Assembly (NCBI GenBank): GCA_001247695.2 | Contig: LGRX02027270.1 | Span: forward strand, 1 to 64,000 | Direction: 5' to 3' | Length of the DNA stretch: 64,000 nucleotides | Source: Cymbomonas tetramitiformis | Taxonomy: Eukaryota; Chlorophyta; Pyramimonadophyceae; Pyramimonadales; Pyramimonadaceae | In this document: in pieces, positions 17,676-26,431 of the stretch | How positions within the stretch are numbered: position 1 is the stretch's first letter | Layout of the letters: every line of letters begins with the position of its first letter | The notes under the pieces: generated by a model | Told to the model about the DNA's origin: nothing | The model's database searches: none | Seen by the model: only the letters and a program-made list of their open reading frames with translations | Program-made: the position numbers and the translations under genes

Positions 17676-17963
17676 ATGTCTCGAGAAAATTGGATAAAAA
17701 AATTAAAAGAATGCTCACGTGTGTATCATGCATCAAAAGATTCTACGACCAAGTCAAAAAATATAAAAGTTGTAAAAGTAGCAAATGTTAAAAGATCTTC
17801 GAAGGTATTAAAAAAGGTTGTCGCACCAAAATTACCAAATTATAAGAAATTACCTGATAATCAAAGCCAAGCTTTAGCGAGAACCATATTTAATTTAGAA
17901 GCTCGCCCGTATATTCGACAACAAATGCAAATTGCTAAGCGTATACGAGGAACCTTAGATTAA
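17676..17963 (+). CDS. Small basic core-type protein (95 aa)
   Basis: Starts MSRENWIKKLKECSRVYHAS and is Lys/Arg-rich along its length (TTKSKNIKVVKVANVKRSSK). The homologue in E (41416-41634) is shorter but shares the start and a C-terminal NLP/AR block. Composition and position next to 17092 resemble small DNA-condensing core proteins of other dsDNA viruses. That role is inferred. An AT-rich TTATAAATTAT stretch touches the ATG. Confidence 0.6.
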   Translation: MSRENWIKKLKECSRVYHASKDSTTKSKNIKVVKVANVKRSSKVLKKVVAPKLPNYKKLPDNQSQALARTIFNLEARPYIRQQMQIAKRIRGTLD

Positions 17964-17988
17964 AATCAAAATAGTAATTTAATAATTT

Positions 17989-19458
17989 ATGAATACATTT
18001 TGTGAAAATAACCCTTCAAATCCATTTTGTCAAAAAGCTAAAACTGTATATGATACCAATTTTAAAAGTAACAATTTTGATTTTAAAAATAATTTTTTTG
18101 AAAAAAAACAAAATTTTAAGAATTCGATTATAGATCCTGCACCGTTTGAGAAAAGTCCGCAAATTAAAAATAACGATTTTACAACACAAACCGTTAAGAA
18201 ACAAACAACGGAACTATTAAGTGCAATACACGCAGATTTTAAAAAATTTCCAAGTCAAGCAATTAATAAAATTTTTGGAAAAAATACAATTGAATTTGAT
18301 AATCCTAGCCAAAGAAAATATGCTTTAGCATCAAATGGAGCGTATGCATATAGTTACGATAATAAAACAAAATTAAATAAAATAATGAGAGAGCTTCCCA
18401 ATTTTCAAATAGACCCTACATTAAGTGGAAGAAATTCTATTACATTAGTGAATCCTATCGATAAAGAAGTTATTATTGCATATCGTGGTAGTGACGCTGA
18501 ATTTTTTAAATTAAATACAATTGCTAAAGATCCTAATAGAATGAAAAATATAGAAGATTGGTATATTAATTTATTGACAAGTATAGGCAAACAACGCACA
18601 ACTCAAAGATACAACGAGGCTTCCCAAAGATATGAAAATGTTTTTAAAAAATATGGAAATAATTACAAAATTGTCGTAACCGGTCATTCAAACGCGGGTG
18701 CGCAGAGCAATTTTATTGCTGAAAAATATAATGTTGAAGGTCATCATTTTAATCCAGCTATTAATCCATTGCAAAAACCGGTAAATACTCCAACGGAAAA
18801 ACAATATGTTTATTCAACGGAAGGTGATCTTGTGTCGTTACCCTCGAGGATTTACCCACATCCAAAGTCTAATTATGAAATTATACATGTAAATCCTAAA
18901 CCGGGAACTGAAAATGATCTTGTAAAGTTACATGATATAGAGCAAATGTATACCGAAAATTATCCTAAAAGTGAACGAGTTTCGACGGCGCGGTCTAGAT
19001 TTGGTTTTGCAAATGCTATAGGTGGTTCAGTTTTGGGTGGTTATTTTGGGTATTACCAACCTACAAGTTCTGAAGATGAGCATTATTTTAGAACGACTCA
19101 AGGAATCTTAGAAGGTGCATTGTTAAATGAAGCGCAACCTATCAATTTTACAGATTTTATGGATACAATGGGTGTTAAAGAGACTTTACAAGAAAAGAAT
19201 TATTTACGAAAATATTTAGGATTGCATCCAATCGAAGAAAAAAGTATAGACAAAGTTCCTAGTTATGATCCTATTACGGAAAAAATTAGAAAAATGACGG
19301 GTAGAAAAAAGCAAGATAAAAAGTTATTTTCCTTAACAACCGGGGTAAGTTATGAAAATCGAGAAATAAATTCAGGCAATTTCAAAAAGGGAACTAAATA
19401 TGTTGAGTATGACGGAAATAGTTCGTCACCTATAAAAATAGGCGTAATAAATCCTTAG
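17989..19458 (+). CDS. Lipase-like alpha/beta hydrolase, virion-gene neighbourhood (489 aa)
   Basis: Contains a class-3-lipase-like core: AYRGSD (164-169, oxyanion-side motif), nucleophile elbow TGHSNAG with Ser234, a probable acid Asp280 (STEGDLVSL) and His315 (KLHDIEQM). A Cys-containing, Asn/Lys-rich N-terminus (MNTFCENNPSNPFC) and a glycine-rich hydrophobic segment (about 342-358) flank the core. Homologues are at 61040-62356 (GTSLGG elbow) and, truncated, 53236. It is encoded among capsid genes, so a packaged enzyme acting on membranes during infection is plausible but inferred. A role as a structural protein that has kept the fold is the alternative. Confidence 0.7.
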   Translation: MNTFCENNPSNPFCQKAKTVYDTNFKSNNFDFKNNFFEKKQNFKNSIIDPAPFEKSPQIKNNDFTTQTVKKQTTELLSAIHADFKKFPSQAINKIFGKNTIEFDNPSQRKYALASNGAYAYSYDNKTKLNKIMRELPNFQIDPTLSGRNSITLVNPIDKEVIIAYRGSDAEFFKLNTIAKDPNRMKNIEDWYINLLTSIGKQRTTQRYNEASQRYENVFKKYGNNYKIVVTGHSNAGAQSNFIAEKYNVEGHHFNPAINPLQKPVNTPTEKQYVYSTEGDLVSLPSRIYPHPKSNYEIIHVNPKPGTENDLVKLHDIEQMYTENYPKSERVSTARSRFGFANAIGGSVLGGYFGYYQPTSSEDEHYFRTTQGILEGALLNEAQPINFTDFMDTMGVKETLQEKNYLRKYLGLHPIEEKSIDKVPSYDPITEKIRKMTGRKKQDKKLFSLTTGVSYENREINSGNFKKGTKYVEYDGNSSSPIKIGVINP

Positions 19459-19472
19459 TTTATATTATAAAA

Positions 19473-19769
19473 ATGGCAAATTGTAAATATAAATCTGTAC
19501 AAATAAAACAGTCTAATAAAAAAGATAAAAAATTAATGGCAATTTTCGATAATTCGAAAACTGTTCATTTTGGCGCTAAAGGATATACAGATTTTACAAT
19601 AAATAAAGATATAAAAAGAAAATCAAATTATCTAAAACGTCATAAGTCTAATGAAAATTGGAATAAATGTGATACCGCTGGGTCACTTTCTAAACATTTA
19701 TTATGGGGGGAAACAACTTCATTAGAAAAAAATATTATTAAATATAAAAGAAGATTTAATTTAAAATGA
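19473..19769 (+). CDS. DUF5754-like small protein (98 aa)
   Basis: Contains the series TVHFGAKGYTDFTINKD, RHK and TAGSLSKHLLW, which I recognise as the conserved pattern of a short protein shared by algal and protist giant viruses and polinton-like viruses (DUF5754 type). The function is unknown. A diverged copy is at 62384-62675 in G, in the opposite relative orientation. It overlaps the next gene by 4 bases (ATGA), typical of the tightly packed late block. Confidence 0.7.
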   Translation: MANCKYKSVQIKQSNKKDKKLMAIFDNSKTVHFGAKGYTDFTINKDIKRKSNYLKRHKSNENWNKCDTAGSLSKHLLWGETTSLEKNIIKYKRRFNLK

Positions 19770-19981
19770 ATGTAAAAAAAGAGCTTTTGATTGTTGAAGC
19801 TGAAAGAATTTTTAAAAATATTCCAAAAGCACACATTGAATTAATTGTAGATGACTACCTAAATAGAACCGAATTTTACAATGATTTAGCAAATGGAAAT
19901 ATTGAAATTTCAGAACCAAAAATTAGGGACACAGAAGCGAATATTAAAAATCAATCTTTTATTAGTATAGATAATGAATAA
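19766..19981 (+). CDS. Small conserved protein upstream of penton (71 aa)
   Basis: Short acidic helical protein with a well conserved core AHIELIVDDYLNRTEFYNDL. Homologues of 77 residues are at 53013 and 60817, always overlapping the start of the penton-like gene (here by 8 bases). Constant linkage suggests a scaffold or assembly partner. No known domain is recognised. Confidence 0.65.
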   Translation: MNVKKELLIVEAERIFKNIPKAHIELIVDDYLNRTEFYNDLANGNIEISEPKIRDTEANIKNQSFISIDNE

Positions 19982-20960
19982 TATAATTTCGTCACGAACA
20001 ATATATTTAAACAGCGAAGAAAATTCAGCCGGTGATTCTCGAAGAATAGACGTAAATATACCTACGGCTTTATTAAACTATAGAGCTACAAGTAAATTAC
20101 GTGTTGTTTTGAATTCTTTTTCAGCTGCCAAGACATGGTACACAATTAATAATTTCAACGGAATATTTTTTATAGGTAATACAAATGACGATAAATTATT
20201 TCCTGTAGAAATTTCTTTCGCAAATTACACAGAATTATCTCAATTAGAAAGTGTTTTAAGTACAAATATAAAAGCTGTTTTAGATAATGAATTTGCATAT
20301 AACGGAACGGTTACCGTAAAATATAATGGTGATCCTGTAGACTATAAAAATAAATTCAAAATTACTTTATCAATTGCAGTTCCGAATATTAAGTTTGTTT
20401 CGTTTTCAGTTAGAAATGAATTCAATGCAAACAATCCTTTGCAAGCTGAACTACAAACTAAAGTTATAGGTCCAAGCAAATATAACGACGCCGACGAAAT
20501 TTTAGGCGGACGTGTAAATAGACAAACTAACGGCTTATCAAATGTTTCTCAATTAATTGATTTATTTGAAATAAAAACACCTGACACAGTATTTGAATCT
20601 TATTATCCTTGTAATTTACAAACGAATGATGCTTTATATTTACGAATATCAAGTTTGCCTACTAACAATGTTGAGTCTACAAATTTATCCGCTATAAGTA
20701 GTGATAGCACTTCTTTAATTGCTAGCGATTTTTTTGCTAAAATACTTTTACCCAATGACTTGACTACAAACTTTATAGATTTTTTAAATCCAAATGACAA
20801 TTTTGCTATTGACATTTCAGGATCACAATTGACTGAATTAAAATTTGTCTTGACCGACTCAAAAAATAGACCTATACCACTTGTGAGTCCTACCGAAGCT
20901 CGAGATGGAAGTATAAGTTATTCTATGTCAATAATTATCAAAGAACTTTCACAATTTTAA
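19974..20960 (+). CDS. Minor capsid (penton-like) protein (328 aa)
   Basis: Immediately upstream of the MCP in every element that keeps this region (44461, 52052, 59850). The N-terminus (SSRTIYLNSEENSAGDSRRI) and the block LRVVLNSFSAAKTWYTIN are best conserved; near the C-terminus LTELKFVLTDSKNRPI is a strand-rich stretch typical of single jelly-roll vertex proteins in polinton-like viruses. Size and linkage fit the vertex (penton) protein. No catalytic motif is present. Confidence 0.75.
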   Translation: MNNIISSRTIYLNSEENSAGDSRRIDVNIPTALLNYRATSKLRVVLNSFSAAKTWYTINNFNGIFFIGNTNDDKLFPVEISFANYTELSQLESVLSTNIKAVLDNEFAYNGTVTVKYNGDPVDYKNKFKITLSIAVPNIKFVSFSVRNEFNANNPLQAELQTKVIGPSKYNDADEILGGRVNRQTNGLSNVSQLIDLFEIKTPDTVFESYYPCNLQTNDALYLRISSLPTNNVESTNLSAISSDSTSLIASDFFAKILLPNDLTTNFIDFLNPNDNFAIDISGSQLTELKFVLTDSKNRPIPLVSPTEARDGSISYSMSIIIKELSQF

Positions 20961-20980
20961 AATTTTTTATTTATGTTACT

Positions 20981-21000
20981 AATATATTATATATAAAAGA
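20981..21000 (+). promoter_or_regulatory. TATA-like promoter motif of MCP (element B)
   Basis: ATATATTATATATAAAAGA directly precedes the MCP ATG at 21001. It matches the AT-rich motif before the other late genes, set off by a 40-base spacer from the penton-like gene. It is annotated by repetition and position only. Confidence 0.5.
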
Positions 21001-22362
21001 ATGTCTTTGCCATTAAGTTTAGCATACGCCTTACAAAAAGTTTCCGGGTATAGCACTAATTACTTTAGGCTTGAAACTACAAATCAAGACACCGCGACTA
21101 ATAATTCTACAATAACTTTAAATCTTCCTTCAAACGTAATTATAAATTTAAAATCACTTGCAATGCATTGCGAAGCTAGAGCAAACGAGGCTGATGTTAC
21201 AATCCCTGGAGGTGCTGATTTTTTAAGAACCATGTTACCCAATGGTTTAGAAAAATTGATTTCAAGAGTAGAATGTACAGCCGGAGGGGTTCAGATCCAG
21301 AGCGGCTTCAATGGTTATAGTACGGTATCTACGGTTTTAGACAATTTACAAACTACTTTAAATAAAGAAATCAGCTATCAAAGAGTTTTACAAAACCAAG
21401 AAATTGAAGTGACCGACCTTGATTATTATAAAACATTTCGACCTTTTATAATTCAAGAATTTAGAAGCTTTATAGGAGAGAGCGAGCCTAGTTATTTAGA
21501 TACATCTCTTTTACCTCCTATTCAACTTCGATTTTATTTGCACGGTCCGGAAGTTCTGGGGGCTGTTCAAAATAGTCAAGGTCTAGGTAATGCTTTGACT
21601 AACGACGGTCAACAAGCTTTAATTTCAGGTGGAAGATTTACTTTACAAAAACTTTATTTTACAATTGAAACTATCACCTTTTCAAATGGAGTCTATGATT
21701 CGGCAGTCGACGCTAAATTAAAAAGAGATGGATTTCTTGAAATTCCATTCAAAAATTACTATTCGTTCACATCTTCACACGACGGTATGAACAAGTCTAC
21801 ACGTTTCAGTTTAAGTGCTCAATCTATTGATGAAATATATGCTGTTCAACGTATAGGTGATTATCAAACTAAATCTCGTGGATTAGTTCAAATTAATAAT
21901 AAAATTGGTCCGACTTTTATACCGAGTTATTTCGACTTCAAATCTGGACGTCTGGGTAGTGGACAATTTAATGTAAATAATTTATATGTTCCGAATTACC
22001 GAAACGATGCAATAGGTTATTTCAATTCAATGTGTGTTGCGAAAGCTGATCAATATATGTCAAAATGTGGTTGCAAAGTCAATTCTTTTGAAGACTGGGT
22101 TAACCACTATTTTACTTTTATGGTTCGATTAAATATGCCAAGTGATATGGGCGTACGCTCTTCGTCAGGCTTGGATTCTCGCGGTATAAACACAATGATG
22201 TATTTAGAAACTTCTGAAGGCACTAATACAACTGAAAAAGAATTAAAAAATAATGAAGTGTTTGTATTTTGTGCATGTACAAGTGTTTTGCGCGTAGGTA
22301 TGGGACGTATGATTGAATTAATTGTTTTAAATCTTTATTTATTATTATACATAATAAAATAA
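21001..22362 (+). CDS. Major capsid protein, double jelly-roll type (453 aa)
   Basis: Begins MSLPLSLAYALQKVSGYSTN, conserved in all copies, and shares long blocks with them (FRLETTNQ, LPNGLEKLISRVE, FYLHGPEVLG, TIETITFSNGVYDSAVD). It makes the hexagonal capsid shell. Other copies end at the IEVVV position; here the equivalent stop is missing and the frame continues for a short hydrophobic tail (LNLYLLLYIIK), ending one base into the next ATG (TAATG). The sequence is clearly diverged from the A, E2, F and G copies, in line with B being a different lineage (type 1). Confidence 0.88.
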   Translation: MSLPLSLAYALQKVSGYSTNYFRLETTNQDTATNNSTITLNLPSNVIINLKSLAMHCEARANEADVTIPGGADFLRTMLPNGLEKLISRVECTAGGVQIQSGFNGYSTVSTVLDNLQTTLNKEISYQRVLQNQEIEVTDLDYYKTFRPFIIQEFRSFIGESEPSYLDTSLLPPIQLRFYLHGPEVLGAVQNSQGLGNALTNDGQQALISGGRFTLQKLYFTIETITFSNGVYDSAVDAKLKRDGFLEIPFKNYYSFTSSHDGMNKSTRFSLSAQSIDEIYAVQRIGDYQTKSRGLVQINNKIGPTFIPSYFDFKSGRLGSGQFNVNNLYVPNYRNDAIGYFNSMCVAKADQYMSKCGCKVNSFEDWVNHYFTFMVRLNMPSDMGVRSSSGLDSRGINTMMYLETSEGTNTTEKELKNNEVFVFCACTSVLRVGMGRMIELIVLNLYLLLYIIK

Positions 22363-22676
22363 TGAATCGATTTCAACCAAATGACTCCGCGACAAGTTTA
22401 GGTGAACGTATAAGCAAAATTGATGTTCAAAAACCTCCAACTTTATTACAGATGTCCGGTTTTAGACCACCGTTAATGCAACAATTACCTTGTAAATCAA
22501 TAAATGATATCACGTTACCTTCAGCCAAGGTTTCAAATGTAAATGAATTAGCTGGTTATAAATCTTATATTTTTGGTCATGGGGATAAACCAACGTTACA
22601 AACTTCAATGTTTACCTTTCCCGAACATCCTTTAAATAACCCTATCTTAAAACCTGCGAATTCTTTCTTTGTGTAA
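22362..22676 (+). CDS. Small conserved late protein downstream of MCP (104 aa)
   Basis: B's version of the gene at 580. Starts MNRFQPNDSATSLGERISKI and keeps the LQMSGFRPPLMQQLP and GYKSYIFGHGDKP blocks seen in the A, E2, F and G copies. It overlaps the MCP stop by one base, so translation may be coupled or the leader very short. A virion role is inferred from invariable linkage. Confidence 0.72.
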   Translation: MNRFQPNDSATSLGERISKIDVQKPPTLLQMSGFRPPLMQQLPCKSINDITLPSAKVSNVNELAGYKSYIFGHGDKPTLQTSMFTFPEHPLNNPILKPANSFFV

Positions 22677-22691
22677 TATATTATAAACAAA

Positions 22692-22964
22692 ATGAGCTCT
22701 TTCGGAAAAGAATTTATTTTAAGCAAAACTATAAATGTTGGAACCGGTATGATTATTGGTGCATACAATCAAAATTCAGGTGACCAAGATAAAATTTTAC
22801 ATATTTTTCCTACTGATCGAAATAAATATATATGTGATGTTCGATTTTTTGCACTACCTGTGTCAAACGATGATTCTACTTTTGTAATAGATGGCGTAAC
22901 AAGAAACTTACAAGGTGGACAAGTTTATAGAGATTCTACAAATGTTTTAAAAGTTTTCCCATGA
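22692..22964 (+). CDS. Small virion-type protein with MSSFG tail (90 aa)
   Basis: Starts MSSFGKEFILSKTINVGTGM, matching the shared tail and the IGA-containing first block of the 113-residue homologues (917, 47124, 37999, 57759), but about 24 residues shorter. The stop is TGA. It precedes the large fibre as in the other elements. Confidence 0.68.
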   Translation: MSSFGKEFILSKTINVGTGMIIGAYNQNSGDQDKILHIFPTDRNKYICDVRFFALPVSNDDSTFVIDGVTRNLQGGQVYRDSTNVLKVFP

Positions 22965-22995
22965 AATTTTTATAACGTTTAATGTATAATATATA

Positions 22996-24795
22996 ATGAC
23001 TAGTTTCGGTAAAAATGTATTTCTTAAAACTTTAAATAATCAAAGTGAACCTGATTCGATACCTGATCCTCTAACATTAAATCAACTTAATGTAAATCAA
23101 ATTGGAGATAACTCAAATCCATGTCAAACAATTCATATGGCTTCAGATTTCTTTTATCAAAATGATATCGATTTTATTGACAATTCTGATGTAAATAATC
23201 AAAGAGAGTTTATGAAATTAGAAACTAATGGCGATTTACATTTAGTAAATAATATTAATTTTCATGATTTTATTCTGAATAATCCTGTGAGTAAATCAAA
23301 ATTTTCTATAGGTTTAGACGAGCTTGACTCTTCTTTTGAAATTAAATCTATAGATCCTATTCCTCAAACACGATTAAAAATTGGAGAAACCGGTATTAAT
23401 GAGTGGTCTTTTAGGCAAACAACATTAAACGTAGAACCACTTGGAGCCGGTGTACTTTTAAATGATGGACCTTTAATTTTAAACACCGGTGATATTACTT
23501 TGAATTCTGGAAAATTTATTGGTGACGCCTCTGGGTTGACAAATGTTCCGCCATCTACACCACAAGATCTACAATCTGTTTGTGATCAAGGAAGTACAAG
23601 TACAACAAATGATATATCTTTTACCGGAACTGGAAAATTTACGATAAATCAGGATGAAATAGATGGAAGTTTGATCAGAATACGCGGCGGGACACAGGAT
23701 GCTAAAATACGTATTGGGGAGACAACAAATGATGACGGTTATGTAAATGCACAACGATCAATATTGCTTGGGAGAAATGCAGGTTCTTTTAATTGTGGAA
23801 TCGACGTCTTAGCTATTGGTTCTGGGAGTGCAAATGACAACGCCGGAAATTATTCTGTAAATTTAGGTGATGATTCCGGACAATCAAACGCCGGTACCGA
23901 ATCTGTATCTATAGGAAGATTTAGTGGTGAGAACTTTAGCGGTTTAAATTCAGTTTCATTAGGTTCATTCGCCAATAAAAATACGGGAGGAACTTCGTCT
24001 ATCAATAATACTATTTGTATAAATGCAACCGGTGTTGAATTAAATTCTGTAAATCCAAATTCATTTACGGTGAAACCAATACGAGCTTCTTCAGATATAT
24101 CAACTGAAACACTTATGTTGTACTACGACGATACTTCAGGCGAAATACGTAAAGGGCTTAAACCAGCGGCTACAACAATTCCAAATCTTTCACAAGTTCT
24201 GCAAGTTGGCGACACAGGAAATAGTATAAATCTCACAGCCCAACTAAACACACCTGCAATAAACATTACCAATTCCATAAACTGGGCGTATACATCACCG
24301 ACAGCGTCACTTAATGTTTGTCAAATACCGTTGCTTAACATAACATCAAGTTACAAATCAGTTTTACCGACAAGCCCTATAAATCATACCGGAAGTATTT
24401 TTACTTTTGTAAACACAACTTCTACAACAATCACAGCCGGTACAATTGTAGGATTTGATGATTTGTCTACAAATGTAAATGGTGTGAAAATATATTCAAA
24501 TCCTGGCTCGGAAACCGGAAATTGTTGTGTGTTAGGTGTGTGCATTCAGGATTCCACCGCCGGTAATTCTTGCTTCGTCCTGAATAGGGGTTTCACTACC
24601 TGTCGTAATCAAAATGCTAATGTTTCTTGGACTAAAGGACAGGTTGTGAAATGTGGGCTAAATGGTGAAGTTATTTCTGGTGCGGTTTCGTCTAACGACG
24701 CGTTGATAGGGTACTCAATGGAGACAACAACATTAAACGCAGGGGACGGACTTTTGGTTTTATGCAATAAAGGAATGGGCTATGAGATGTTTTAG
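22996..24795 (+). CDS. Trimeric fibre-like protein (599 aa)
   Basis: Same design as 1288-3087: MTSFGKN tail, shaft half, YadA-head-like repeats (GTESVSIGRFSGENFSG, NSVSLGSFANKN) and a Cys-containing C-terminal domain. Long patches are almost identical in DNA to element A (about 23440-23525 with 1730-1815; about 24170-24510 with 2455-2800), although the capsid genes of A and B are strongly diverged. TATAATATATA touches the ATG. It is probably the main attachment fibre; the C-terminal module is the likely receptor-contacting part, which is inference. Confidence 0.75.
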   Translation: MTSFGKNVFLKTLNNQSEPDSIPDPLTLNQLNVNQIGDNSNPCQTIHMASDFFYQNDIDFIDNSDVNNQREFMKLETNGDLHLVNNINFHDFILNNPVSKSKFSIGLDELDSSFEIKSIDPIPQTRLKIGETGINEWSFRQTTLNVEPLGAGVLLNDGPLILNTGDITLNSGKFIGDASGLTNVPPSTPQDLQSVCDQGSTSTTNDISFTGTGKFTINQDEIDGSLIRIRGGTQDAKIRIGETTNDDGYVNAQRSILLGRNAGSFNCGIDVLAIGSGSANDNAGNYSVNLGDDSGQSNAGTESVSIGRFSGENFSGLNSVSLGSFANKNTGGTSSINNTICINATGVELNSVNPNSFTVKPIRASSDISTETLMLYYDDTSGEIRKGLKPAATTIPNLSQVLQVGDTGNSINLTAQLNTPAINITNSINWAYTSPTASLNVCQIPLLNITSSYKSVLPTSPINHTGSIFTFVNTTSTTITAGTIVGFDDLSTNVNGVKIYSNPGSETGNCCVLGVCIQDSTAGNSCFVLNRGFTTCRNQNANVSWTKGQVVKCGLNGEVISGAVSSNDALIGYSMETTTLNAGDGLLVLCNKGMGYEMF

Positions 24796-24828
24796 TAAAT
24801 TTTTTTTTATGTATAGTATAATATATAA

Positions 24829-25431
24829 ATGGCTGCTTTTGGTAAAGATTTATTTTGTAACAATTTACAATGTACAACAATAAACGGTAATCCTCCCGGA
24901 GGTGGTGGTAATACTTTATGGGTATCAGATAATCAAAATACAATTCTAACAAATAATGGAGAAAACGGTGTGCTTATTCAAGGCTTTTTAACAGTGAAAA
25001 CCCTTTGCAATTTTCAAGATAATATTGTTTTACTAGCTAAAAACTTTCCGGCACCGGGTACAATTGAAATAAATACTAATGGTTTAACAGATCCTCAATC
25101 AATTATTTTAAAATATACAAATATTGCGAATACCACAGCCGGTATACAACCCAACCAAGATGTTATATTAGCGGTAGATGGTCGTTTCTTTTGTCAAAAA
25201 ATTGTAGCGGAAAATGATTATGATGATAATGACGCTACTAGAAAATACGTAGCATCAAGTTTAAATCCTTTAAGAACGGCGGGTAGTGCAACTATTGCAA
25301 AAAATTTAAATATTGGACAAGGTTTATTTATAAACCCAAATAGTATACCGGTCGGTGAAGCCTCTGCGTCAATTGGTCAATTTTATATTGAATCTTCTAC
25401 GGACAATACCGTCAAATTTAAAAAAGCCTAA
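24829..25431 (+). CDS. Terminal fibre-type protein (200 aa)
   Basis: Starts MAAFGKDLFCNNLQCTTING, the B form of the tail seen in the last fibre gene of every element. Downstream it diverges completely from the 328- and 409-residue homologues (49360, 54698), ending in a short segment (GQFYIESSTDNTVKF). It is the last gene before the right TIR. A variable second attachment protein is the most likely reading. Confidence 0.65.
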   Translation: MAAFGKDLFCNNLQCTTINGNPPGGGGNTLWVSDNQNTILTNNGENGVLIQGFLTVKTLCNFQDNIVLLAKNFPAPGTIEINTNGLTDPQSIILKYTNIANTTAGIQPNQDVILAVDGRFFCQKIVAENDYDDNDATRKYVASSLNPLRTAGSATIAKNLNIGQGLFINPNSIPVGEASASIGQFYIESSTDNTVKFKKA

Positions 25432-25514
25432 AATTGTTATTATTTATTTATTTATTTAATTATTTCTATTATTTTATTTTGATTATATTTTTATTAAATT
25501 AATTATGATAAACT

Positions 25515-25753
25515 ATTTTTTCTAATTTATCATATTTATATTTATTTTCACCGGAAAGCTCACCGGCTAATTCACCGGAATCTCACCGGAATTGACACGT
25601 CATCCTAGGGTTTGACACGTCATCCTAGGGTTTGACACGTAGGCAGTAGGATGTTGTAGGGTTTGGCGATAAGATTTTTTCCCAACCCTAGGCGCAGCCT
25701 AGGGTTTGTTGGTTGGGGAAAAATTTTGTCGCTAAACGCTACATCATACTACT
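25515..25753 (-). repeat. Right TIR of element B (type 1)
   Basis: Inverted, almost identical copy of 3412-3653 including the hairpin, the GACACGTCATCCTAGGGTTT repeats and the CACCGGAA cluster. The tip CATACTACT ends at 25753, followed by the GAAACT duplication. Confidence 0.92.
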
Positions 25754-25759
25754 GAAACT
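25754..25759. repeat. Target-site duplication GAAACT, right copy (element B)
   Basis: Matches 3406-3411 exactly; the interrupted fibre gene resumes in frame at 25760. Confidence 0.9.
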
Positions 25760-26431
25760 TTGCAAGTAAATACAAATTCAGGCTTATTAGTCAATGGTAA
25801 TGCAAGAGTAAATGGTGAAATAAACAACACTGCAAATAATCAAACAAATATTGATTTATTTGGAACAAAAACATCAGGTAATTCTTTTATTGGTTTAAAT
25901 ACCGCAGGTGTAGACATACCAAATGCTAAAACTATATATTTTATAAATTTTCAAAAGAAACCTGATGAAGAATTTTTTAGAATTAATATGTCGGGTGACA
26001 TAATAGGAGCTAGTGGTATTGATTGTGATTCTGTTCAAATTGTAAATAAAGTAGATTATTCGAAATCTGCAAAGGGTATCGTGTTACCCGCAGGTGCTGA
26101 TAATATTCGTACTCTTCAATTTCAATCTAACTCATTTATTTCCTATTTTAATTTCAATTTAGTGGCTGAGGATGGAACTGATGTTGCAAGTTTTAAAATT
26201 ACTCACCAAGATGCTAGTGTAAATTCAGTTATTGGCGTAAACTATATTGTAAGATGTTCATCAATAACGATGCAAACTGTTCCAACAAAAATTTTCACAA
26301 TGACATCAAGTATTAACTATTTTGCTAATAATGAAATTCAATTAAGAATAGCATCACTTGCGGGTACTTTGTTTGAAAATAATGAAGTTATACGATTTAT
26401 TTTGGAATTGATACCTATTGATTTTTCTTGA
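25760..26431 (+). pseudogene. Last fibre gene of A, 3' part
   Basis: The downstream 223 codons plus stop of the gene cut at 3411. It contains the NTSGLLVNG-type shaft block, a repeat module (TNIDLFGTKTSGNSFIGLNT) shared with 49360 and 54698, and a C-terminal globular part ending LELIPIDFS. Apart from the split, no stop or frameshift is seen. It no longer has its own start or tail. Confidence 0.85.

Larger units (their letters stand above)
3412..25753 (+). mobile_element. Element B, complete type-1 Polinton/Maverick-like provirus (22.3 kb)
   Basis: Bounded by near-identical inverted repeats of about 240 bp (3412-3653 and 25515-25753) starting AGTAGTATGATGTAGCG, with a 6-bp duplication GAAACT outside. 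It carries integrase, a family B polymerase, an FtsK/HerA-like ATPase, a penton-like protein, MCP and fibres, plus a 3.7-kb accessory cassette. Near-identity of the TIRs and exact in-frame resumption of the host fibre gene point to a fairly recent insertion. The polymerase and two other genes are broken by stops or frameshifts, so the copy is not autonomous as written. Confidence 0.93.
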
